NCBI GenBank assembly: GCA_041744735.1 | Contig: JBGTKH010000492.1 | Location: 1-10,148 of the forward strand | DNA length: 10,148 nt | Source: JBGTKH01 sp041744735 | GTDB taxonomy: Bacteria > Planctomycetota > Planctomycetia > Pirellulales > Pirellulaceae | Reading direction: 5' to 3' | Part shown: piece after piece, positions 1-6,500 of the stretch | Layout: every line of letters starts with the position of its first letter | Numbering within the stretch: position 1 is the first letter of the stretch | Program-made: the position numbers and the translations under genes | The notes under the pieces: model-generated | Seen by the model: only the letters and a program-made list of their open reading frames with translations | Told to the model about the DNA's origin: nothing | Databases searched by the model: none

Positions 1-112
1 GCGGCGGCACGGTCGGCCGCGTCACCAGCGCGGCGATCTGATGCTCAGACTCGATCAGCGATTGAAACGTCGGCACCGCAAACGGCCCGGTGCCCATCAT
101 GACCAAACGCAT
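1..112 (-). CDS. fmt: methionyl-tRNA formyltransferase, N-terminal part (runs off the left edge)
   Basis: Only the first 37 codons are in the window. The protein begins MRLVMMGTGPFAVPTFQSLI, which matches the start of Fmt (beta strand, then the MGT-FAVP loop of the formyltetrahydrofolate-dependent formyltransferase fold). Fmt formylates the methionine on initiator tRNA in the cytoplasm. The upstream neighbour on the same strand is def, whose product removes the formyl group again; the def-fmt pair is a common bacterial arrangement and supports the call. The ATG at 112 is chosen because it gives the canonical N-terminus. No purine-rich ribosome binding site precedes it: the coding strand just upstream is a pyrimidine-rich heptamer array that ends 7 nt before the start codon. 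The gap to def is 192 nt, unusually long for an operon pair and filled by repeats. Identity is secure despite the truncation; function beyond residue 37 cannot be seen. Confidence 0.88.
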   Translation of the reverse strand, partial: MRLVMMGTGPFAVPTFQSLIESEHQIAALVTRPTVPP

Positions 113-119
113 AGGAATC

Positions 120-222
120 AAGGACGAAGGACGAAGGATGAAGGACGAAGGACGAAGGATGAAGGATGAAGGACGAAGGACGAAGGATGAAGGATGAAGG
201 ATGAAGGATGAAGGATGAAGGA
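120..222. repeat. 7-bp tandem array (AAGGAYG), about 14.7 copies
   Basis: Fourteen uninterrupted heptamers of AAGGACG or AAGGATG plus a partial copy, without any indel. Only the sixth base varies (C or T). Copies at the fmt-distal end are all AAGGATG, while the fmt-proximal copies mix both forms, suggesting recent expansion on one side. On the fmt coding strand it reads as CCTTCAT/CCTTCGT. It lies between def and fmt. Reading frames through it (repeating HPSSFIL-type peptides) are low-complexity artefacts and not genes. Confidence 0.95.
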
Positions 223-238
223 GCTGCCACTTCACACC

Positions 239-303
239 AACCCGAAGCGTCAGCGAGGGATCGGGCGTACACCGCTCGTCAACCCTCGCTGACGCGTCGG
301 GTT
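239..303. repeat. long palindromic repeat (21-bp arms, 23-nt loop) at the end of def
   Basis: The arms at 239-259 and 283-303 are reverse complements with a single mismatch (core GCGTCAGCGAGGG). The element starts 1 nt beyond the def stop codon. The arm sequence resembles a dispersed repeat I associate with planctomycete genomes, often mistranslated as peptides containing NPKRQRG; that is recollection, not a search. In RNA it would form a very stable hairpin after def, but no U-tract follows, so it is not a classical intrinsic terminator. It could protect the def mRNA 3' end or attenuate transcription into fmt. Confidence 0.85.
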
Positions 304-304
304 A

Positions 305-883
305 CTAACAGTATCTCCGTTCCCACTCGGCCAGCCGCGCTTGAATCTCTTGGTAGCTGGGAATGTGGCCGGTGTCGCGGCGGCTCTTGAAATCTAGCTC
401 GAAATCGGCCAATTCCGGCCGCACGTCCAACTGGCCGGTTTCGCTCAGGCGGTCGGTGAACAGCACGCCGTCCAGATGGTCCAACTCGTGCTGCACGACG
501 CGCGCGAACAGGCCGGTTAGTTCAGCCGACATCTCCTGGCCTTCCAGGTTATAGGCGTTCACTTTCACCTGCTTCGGACGCCGCACTTGGCCGTACAGCC
601 CGGGCAAGCTCAGGCAACCCTCCTCCGCCTCCTCCGACCCTTTCGGATTGCTGACGACCGGGTTAATGAACACCAACTCCTCGCCCTCGTCGGGGCTGGC
701 CTTCAGATTCACGACAAACAGCCGCAGCGGCAAATCGACCTGGTTCGCTGCCAGCCCGACCCCCTTGGCCTCGTACATCAAATCGAACATCTGCCGCACA
801 ACCTGCCGCAATTCCGCATCCACGCGCTTCAGCGGCTTCGCTTTGTGTCGCAACGTTGGATGCGGGTAAGTGATAATCTGCAA
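305..883 (-). CDS. def: peptide deformylase
   Basis: A 192-aa protein removing the N-formyl group from nascent proteins in the cytoplasm. All three metal-site motifs are present: GVGLAANQ (motif I), EGCLSLPG with the metal-binding cysteine (motif II) and HELDH with two histidines and the catalytic glutamate (motif III). Length is normal for a bacterial deformylase, with a charged C-terminal tail ending ERRYC. The start is placed at TTG 883 because the family begins at this point (M-QIITYPHPTL) and an AAAGGAG ribosome binding site stands 9 nt upstream. The frame is open to an ATG at 940, but that would add 19 residues absent from the family and would cover the putative -10 box. fmt follows on the same strand after a repeat-filled gap. 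A rare start codon on a housekeeping gene is mildly unusual. Confidence 0.96.
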   Translation of the reverse strand: MQIITYPHPTLRHKAKPLKRVDAELRQVVRQMFDLMYEAKGVGLAANQVDLPLRLFVVNLKASPDEGEELVFINPVVSNPKGSEEAEEGCLSLPGLYGQVRRPKQVKVNAYNLEGQEMSAELTGLFARVVQHELDHLDGVLFTDRLSETGQLDVRPELADFELDFKSRRDTGHIPSYQEIQARLAEWERRYC

Positions 884-892
884 CGAACCGAT

Positions 893-898
893 CTCCTT
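893..898 (-). promoter_or_regulatory. ribosome binding site deciding the TTG start of def
   Basis: The minus strand reads AAGGAG here, 9 nt before the TTG at 883-881. No equally good site precedes the ATG at 940, so this site supports the shorter protein. Confidence 0.75.
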
Positions 899-914
899 TC
901 TCGATTGGTACTGG

Positions 915-940
915 ATTATACGTGGTTCGATGTTTGGCAA
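915..940 (-). promoter_or_regulatory. candidate def promoter
   Basis: A perfect TATAAT lies at 920-915 on the minus strand, about 32 nt from the TTG start and just upstream of the def ribosome binding site. The nearest -35-like hexamer, TTGCCA at 940-935, is only 14 nt away, shorter than the usual 17, so a sigma70-type reading is imperfect. The -35 candidate lies inside the dispersed repeat that begins at 928, while the -10 box lies in unique sequence. Confidence 0.45.
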
Positions 941-1380
941 CCAGCAGGAGGCCAGCAGCGCCAGTCGCTTGCCACGGCCGGACGATGTTTCGCGCGACGC
1001 TCAGTGGTGGCGGGGAAAGGTCAATGGTAGTCGTCGTCCTGGTTTGCAAACATGCCTCCACGGGGACAAGCCGCCGTGGTGAGCGACGGGAACCGCGCGG
1101 TATCAAGGCTTGCGTGTTTTGATGTTGCGAGTATCGTGTGTTGCGCTACCAAGCACTTACTCGGCTTCGCAATTCGCTGGTGTTTGGCTGCCCTGAAAGG
1201 GCAAAATACGTCAGCCCAGGGCAACGCCCTGGGTTGGAATTGCCGGAAGAATCGGAAGCCCTGAAAGGGCGCAACAATGGACGCGCGGCTTGGTGCTGGA
1301 TACCGCGTTTGTTCCGCTCCTTCAGGGCTCGCGACGCGTATTACTTTCACCCACTCAGGGCGGCGCTCCGCGGTGCGCTG
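928..1380. repeat. mosaic of dispersed palindromic repeats, left copy
   Basis: About 450 bp between def and the restriction island without a credible gene. It holds recognisable modules. Positions 928-979 match 9918-9969 at 49 of 52 bases. Positions 1058-1081 are an imperfect hairpin around GGGGACAAGC. Positions 1190-1248 match 10089-10148 with three substitutions and contain the hairpin CCCAGGGC-AAC-GCCCTGGG at 1215-1233. The 13-mer GCCCTGAAAGGGC occurs at 1190 and again at 1258. Small open frames here (peptides such as ALPWADVFCPFRA) are repeat translations. Confidence 0.8.
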
Positions 1381-1667
1381 ATCAGGATTTCAAACGACGT
1401 GGTCGCATTGGCCAGCGCGGCAATCCGCGCCGCCGTCACGCCGCGGCCAGGCTGGTCCTTGGTGGCGCTGGCAATGTTACGAATTTCGGTAGCCTGAGTG
1501 ACAAGGTTCTGGTCGCGCAAACCCTTGATCGCACTCGGCGTCTTGTTCACCTTGGCCCGCCGAGTAAGATCGCCCGTCTTCTTGAAGTGATTGGCCAGCG
1601 CCCGAGCGAGCTTGATGGCCGCATTCTCCAGCGCGGTCTTCGCTTTGGCGTTGGTCGCGCAAGCTAA
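1374..1667 (-). pseudogene. fragment of an unrecognised coding sequence
   Basis: One minus-strand frame runs open for 98 codons and encodes a protein-like, helix-rich sequence with segments LARALANHFKKTGDLTRRAK, LVTQATEIRNIASA and GVTAARIAALANATTSFEI. Its composition (many Ala, Lys and Arg, regular heptad-like hydrophobics) looks like a real protein rather than an antisense shadow, and there is no gene on the other strand to shadow. There is no start codon with a ribosome binding site at the upstream end. The downstream end runs into dispersed repeat sequence near 1380. I read it as a decayed remnant truncated at both sides. It vaguely recalls hypothetical proteins of planctomycetes, but I cannot name a family or function. 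Confidence 0.5.
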
Positions 1668-1685
1668 TCGTCGATCGCGACGATT
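1666..1685 (-). terminator. hairpin 12 bp downstream of res, possible terminator
   Basis: A perfect 8-bp stem (AATCGTCG / CGACGATT) with a 4-nt loop lies 12-31 bp beyond the res stop codon. No U-tract follows on the transcribed strand, so intrinsic termination would be weak. The position right after the operon is the main argument. Confidence 0.35.
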
Positions 1686-1696
1686 CCAAACTGTGG

Positions 1697-4600
1697 TTAC
1701 TTAACCTTCACGCGACGCTTGAGCAGATTCATCGCCGAGTCGATGGCTTCATTTGTCTGTTCCGGCTTTTTCACCGTAGCAAATTGCCAACACCCGTACG
1801 CGCCGTCCTGATTGACCGCGTCCACCCAGCGGCGCGCGGCCTCAGTCTTGATTTCCTCCTGCGGGTCCCATCCTTTCACTTCCAGAATCAACATGGCCAA
1901 TTCATCGCCAGCCAGCCGCACTAGGAAATCCGGCACGTAGTCGTGCCGCTGTCCGTTGTAGAGATAGGGAATGTAGAAACCCAACCCCGCGTTTTTCGCG
2001 AAGGCTAGTGTTAGGGGATGTTTGTCGATAAAAAATGCCGCCTGCTGTTCCCATTTTCGCGTGTCCGCGACGACGTAGTTCAAATGGCTCTTGGCCACTT
2101 CGCGGACTTCCCGACTCGTCCAGAAATCCACGTCTGAGGTCGAACCCGGACCGCGGTTGACCTCGTATCGCGGCACCTCGGGTACTTCGCCCATCGATGC
2201 GTCCGGCCGGATCGCGTCCAGCATCCGTTCGATGATCCACCCATAGTACGGCGACAGAAATAGGTCTCTTTTATCCGCAGGCGCCACGACGCGCACCTTG
2301 CCATCGACATACTGCTGCACAATCGCCGCCAGTTGCGGGAACAGCACGTGAGGCGGCACGTCGCAATGTCCTTGCCCGACGTAATCCCGCGTGAGCGACC
2401 GAGCCAGCTCGAACACCAACTCCTGCAATCGCCGTTTGGCGCGAAACTCGGCCAGCGTCACGTCATCGACTTGGCCCGGCCCCGACAGTGACAGCCGGCC
2501 TTGGTTGTTCTGGTTCAAGCCTTTGACTTCGACTTCCGGCGGAATTCGCCCCGGTTCGAGCATTAATGACGGAACAGTGTCCCAATCCACCGTCACCCGA
2601 TTTCGCACAGCCTGCGTGTAGCCTTCGACGCGCGGAAAGTGGATTTCGAATTCCGATTTCTCCGGCAAAGCGCGCACGTGGTAACGCTTCACCGGCGGAG
2701 GCGGCGCTCCCTTAGTGGCTTTGAACGGGATGACTTCAAAGGGCACGCCGAACACCTTCGCCACCTCCTCGGAGAACTTACCGTCTTCGCCCAGGTCGTA
2801 GCTGGTTCGCCGCAAGCCGCGGCCGACAACTTGCTCGCACAACAGTTGCGACATGAAGGGCCGCAAGCCGACAATGTGCGTGACGGTGTTGCAATCCCAG
2901 CCTTCCGTCAGCATCCCGACGCTCACGATGCAGCGCACGTCGCGGCCGGGCGGATGCAACGGCCGGCCAAGTTTCTTCGCCAGCTCTTCAAAACCCTCAG
3001 GGTAAACCGGCCGCCCCTGCCGGTCGGCGGGCCACGCCGTCTTGCCGACCGTGTCGAGCGTCCGCCGCATCCAGCACGACTCGTCGTTTTTGGCCCCTTC
3101 CAAGTCGTCGGTCTCGGCGACGACCTTGGAATCGACGCGAATCGTGTTCGTTCGGTCCGGTGTGTTCTTGAATCCTTCGATCTTCGCGGGCGGAATGCCG
3201 GTGGGCGGTCGATTCTCAGCCAGCCACTCGTAAATCACTTTGGCGATCTTCGTGTTCTTGCAAACCAGAATGAATACCGGCGGCCGAGGGTCTTCGGATT
3301 GCTTCTCCCACCGCTCAAGATCCGACTGCCATAACGAACCGAGCATCGCGATGGGATGATGGGCGAATTTCAGAATTGCTTCAGGCTTGGGATTCGCGCG
3401 GCGACCGCCGCGTTCGGCCGCGGTCAACTGTGGCAGAATCCAGTGCCAGATGTTGAAGTAGCCGGGAATCTCGGCACCGGTCGTGTCGCGGACCGCCAAT
3501 TGCGGAATCTTCGTCAGCCCGGACTCGATCGCGTCGATCAGCCCGAAGTCGCTGACCACCCACGGAAACGGCCGATTGGTGTCCTGTCCGACGCGGCCGA
3601 GAAAGTACGGAGTGGCCGAAAGATCAATGCAGAAGTTGATCCCGCGCAGCTTGTTGATGCGGTCCAGCCCGTCGATCCAGACGGTCGCTTCTTTGAAGAA
3701 CTCGTCGGCCTCACCTTCTTCGCCCAAAGTTTCGGTCTCGTCCTCGTCCGGTTCCGCGCGGCGAATGCGGTAAGCGTGATGGGCCTCGTCGTTCATGACC
3801 AGAATGTTCTGCTTGCCGCCCACCTCGCGGCTGAGGACGCGGTTGACCAGCGCCGTGTCGCTCTCGACATACCGCAGCGACTCGACTTCTACTTTCTTCA
3901 GCCGGCCCTGCTTGTCGCGGTGTTCTTTCACAACGCTGAGCATGCCGGCGGCAAGCTGCCGGTCCAGGTCCGCCTGTGTGAGGTATCGGCTGCCGCGAGC
4001 GGTCGCGGTCTTGCTGCCGATGTTGATCGTCTCGCGCACACGTAGCGGCACGCCGGTCTTGGTCACCTTGGCGCTGACGCCGCCGGTCTGCGTGGTTCGC
4101 GGTTCGAACACATGCCAGTTCGTGACCAACACGCGGCCTTTCGTAAGATCCGAGCGCAAGTCGGGCGGCACCAAGTCGCGCGTCCAGTAGATACTGGCCT
4201 CGCCCTCAGCCGTATCGAGTTCGCGCAGCCGGTTGCGGATCGTCACGTTCGGACAGACGACCAGCACCACGTCCGAAAAACGCCCATCGCCGCGGTCGTT
4301 CACCTTATTCAGAATGCTCCAGGCCGCCAACATCGCCATCACGGTCGTCTTGCCCGATCCCGTGGCCATTTTGCAGGCGTAGCGCAGAAAGCCGGCGGCG
4401 CCTTCCGCCGCCTTCTCCGGTCCAACCTCCTCACGTGGAATCGCGATGCCTTGCAGAAAGTCGGCCCGCGCCTCGGTAAAAAAATGATCGTCTCGGCGGC
4501 TTCCAATTGAGCGAAAAACAGCCGCGTTTCCCGCCCCTCGCGCTGCCACCACTGCAACAGGTCGGCCGTCGTCCGCGTCGCACCGGGATACCCCTGCTCG

Positions 4601-4833
4601 CGCCACGCTTTAACTTGCTGGCGAATGCGGTTGACCAGTTTCAATTCAATGGCGATCGCCGATTCACGAACCCGCGTCGAGTCCGGCTTGGCTTTGGGAT
4701 CGCGATAGAAATACATCGCCGGGCGCCGGCCTGCCCGCCGTTCCGCCTGACGGCCCTCGACGATGTACCAGTATTCTTTCGGTTCGTCGAATGGCGAATT
4801 CAAAATTGGATTGGGAACTTCGTAGCCGCTCAT
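1697..4833 (-). CDS. res: type III-like restriction subunit (DEAH helicase plus PD-(D/E)XK nuclease), joined by a -1 frameshift
   Basis: Restriction component cutting unmodified DNA with its Mod partner. The first frame, from ATG 4833, gives 164 aa alone, stopping at 4339. A one-base backward shift at 4477 continues into a frame running to TAA 1697 and gives 1045 aa. At the junction the residues become ETIIFL-TEARADFLQG, which reads as one continuous segment. In joined numbering: Walker A ATGSGKT 157-163, DEAH 349-352, SATP 406-409, TEGWD 643-647, QVVGRGLRR 668-676, and a nuclease site PD 968-969 with EVK 985-987. All superfamily 2 helicase and nuclease motifs are intact. The ATG overlaps the stop of the ATPase gene (ATGA), with AGAAGG upstream, so translation is coupled. 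It resembles the roughly 1000-aa Res of BPTD_3080-type systems (from memory). Alternatives to frameshifting: one missing T (true mutation, phase variation or sequencing error). Confidence 0.88.
4477..4483 (-). other. U UUU UUA slippery heptamer in res (candidate -1 frameshift or slippage site)
   Basis: On the coding strand the zero frame reads ATC ATT TTT TTA CCG, so the heptamer is T TTT TTA, the class used by HIV-1 gag-pol. A -1 slip here makes the next codon ACC and enters exactly the frame encoding the rest of Res. The run of seven T (4478-4484) could equally allow transcriptional slippage or replication-based phase switching. Six nt downstream an imperfect stem can form (CGCG at 4470-4467 with CGCG at 4445-4442, GCC with GGC inside), a plausible but weak stimulator. 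Confidence 0.6.
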
Positions 4834-6500
4834 AATCCGAATGCCTTCTGAATGGCGTCTAGCTTCTCGCGGACCTCCGAATGAATCTCCGCAGGTAGCA
4901 TCAATGCCGCGATCTCGTGGTAGCGTGTGTAAGGAAAGCCGTGGATGCCGGCGGCCGACAGCAGAGGCGGAATGATATCGACGCGCGCCTTGGTCTGCCG
5001 CAGGAAGTTCTCGACGATGGGCTTTGGTTGCAGCGGGTTCGCATAGAATTCGTCGCTCAACTCCTTGCCGAATTGCGATTCGAAGAACTTGCGCATGTCG
5101 GCTTTGGCGAGATCCGCATTCTGGCCTGGTCCAACAATCCGTTCCACAAATCGTTCCAACGCCGCGGGGTGGACAAGGTAGCTCTCAATCTCGTAACGTT
5201 TCCATCGCAGCCGCTGCAGGCCCGTTCCCGTAATGGCCGTTGACTGAATGTTTGGATGCGCGTCTCCGTCGACCAATTCGACGCCCGGAAGATCGGCGCG
5301 CACCAGCGTGAGCTTGTCGTAGTAATCCTTAGCGGAAATGCCGGGAGCACCCTCGCGCGGCTGCGTCACGATTTTCTTGCAAAGCAGCGTGGACTTGAGT
5401 GCGTTGTACGTCGCGTGCTGCAAGATGCCGGCCCACTCGCGCACGATGTCCAGGTCGGTATAGTCTTCCGTGAACAGCACCCCCGGTGCGTTTTCGGCAA
5501 GTAGGATATCCAAGTTGCTGAGAATTCCCATCGACTGCGCCAAACGGCGCTGGTCCGCGGCGTCGGAAAGCAACCTGGGTGTCTTCAGCAGCATGCACAG
5601 CTCGGTCGGGTCAACGCTGTTGATAATCACTTCCGAATGCGTGGCGATGACAAGCTGCGACCGCTGGCGCACGGCAACCGACTGCAATTCGCCATAAATC
5701 GCATCTTGCAGGATGACGTGTAGGTGCGCGTCCGGTTCGTCCAGCAGCAAGACCGACGCCGGACGAGTGTGTAGGAACGTCAGCAGCATCAAGACCTGCT
5801 GAAATCCGCTCCCCGCACTGGCGATGTCCAGCCGCGGCCCGTCGCCTCGTGGCAAGTATTCCGCAATGATGTCGGCGCCCGATGCGTCGGGTGGAAGAAT
5901 CTCATAACCGAACAGGCGGCGAATGGAATCCGGAAGTGCCTGCCACGCGTCCGACTGGTGCGCCTCGACCAGCAGATTGCGCAGAATATCCCCAGGTTTT
6001 CCCTGCCCCAACAATTGGTCAAGCTTGGGGCGTTGGTAAACGGGTTCCGCGATCCCCAGGCCGCTCATCGCCGGCACGTAAACCGTCTGGAGCATCGCGT
6101 TGCGCACGGCATCAGGGTCCGCGTTAGGCTTGGGGCGAACATACACCTGTTCCGAGCTGTCGGCGATCAATTCCATCGTTATCTGCCAGCCGTCTCGGTG
6201 ATGAATCTCGATCTCGGCGCTTCCCTGGTACGAGCGATCCGTCCACAGCAGGTCGAATGTCCGCAACGGCACCGCGTAAAACGCCTGACGTGCGAGCGGC
6301 GCCTTGGCATAGGCCCCTTTGTGCTTCCGAAAATCGTTCAATTGCTTCCAGCGATCCAGGGCCAAGCTCCAAGCCGCGATCGCCTGCAGCAATGTCGTTT
6401 TACCGGCGTTGTTCGGCCCCGCGAGCACCACGTTTCCCGGCAAGCGGAACGTCACGTCATCGAACCACTTGAATTTCCGCAAGGTGACTTCACGAATCAT
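4830..6500 (-). CDS. OLD-like ABC-type ATPase with TOPRIM-like C-terminus, in a type III RM operon
   Basis: A 556-aa protein. The N-terminus MIREVTLRKFKWFDD is typical of the RecF/OLD ATPase group. Walker A is GPNNAGKTT (28-36), the signature region SAGSGFQQV (228-236), Walker B SVLLLDEPDAHLH (249-261) and the H-loop ATHSEV (286-291). The C-terminal part has a TOPRIM-like pattern: VLFTEDYTDLDIV (341-353, E345) and ELVDGDAHP (408-416, D411 and D413), then KRYEIESYLV (434-443), a motif often seen in OLD-type and PARIS-like proteins. So it may be an ATP-gated nuclease or sensor. ATG 6500 overlaps the mod stop (ATGA) with GAGGTGG just upstream; upstream extension of the frame would lie antisense-free within mod but adds 84 low-quality residues. 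The stop overlaps the res ATG. The expected VEG triad of TOPRIM is TED here, so nuclease activity is uncertain. No family name is claimed beyond OLD-like. Confidence 0.88.
   Translation of the reverse strand: MIREVTLRKFKWFDDVTFRLPGNVVLAGPNNAGKTTLLQAIAAWSLALDRWKQLNDFRKHKGAYAKAPLARQAFYAVPLRTFDLLWTDRSYQGSAEIEIHHRDGWQITMELIADSSEQVYVRPKPNADPDAVRNAMLQTVYVPAMSGLGIAEPVYQRPKLDQLLGQGKPGDILRNLLVEAHQSDAWQALPDSIRRLFGYEILPPDASGADIIAEYLPRGDGPRLDIASAGSGFQQVLMLLTFLHTRPASVLLLDEPDAHLHVILQDAIYGELQSVAVRQRSQLVIATHSEVIINSVDPTELCMLLKTPRLLSDAADQRRLAQSMGILSNLDILLAENAPGVLFTEDYTDLDIVREWAGILQHATYNALKSTLLCKKIVTQPREGAPGISAKDYYDKLTLVRADLPGVELVDGDAHPNIQSTAITGTGLQRLRWKRYEIESYLVHPAALERFVERIVGPGQNADLAKADMRKFFESQFGKELSDEFYANPLQPKPIVENFLRQTKARVDIIPPLLSAAGIHGFPYTRYHEIAALMLPAEIHSEVREKLDAIQKAFGL

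Noticed and set aside
120..222. CRISPR array
   Set aside because: Units are 7 bp with no spacers; it is a simple tandem array. The heptad arms in mod likewise lack spacers.
45..272. Open frame with repeated HPSSFIL-like peptides
   Set aside because: Translation of the 7-bp array; it overlaps the true fmt start in another frame.
928..1380. Insertion sequence or transposase remnant in the repeat mosaic
   Set aside because: No transposase-like coding segment and no clear target duplication; only short palindromic modules are seen.
2639..4045. Two plus-strand open frames of about 230 codons opposite res
   Set aside because: Antisense shadows of a GC-rich gene with strong motifs on the minus strand; no motifs or ribosome binding sites of their own.
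4478..4606. Independent start for the long res frame at ATG 4606
   Set aside because: The first 43 residues are an out-of-frame reading of the upstream res segment and show no domain; the natural continuation is through the slippery site.
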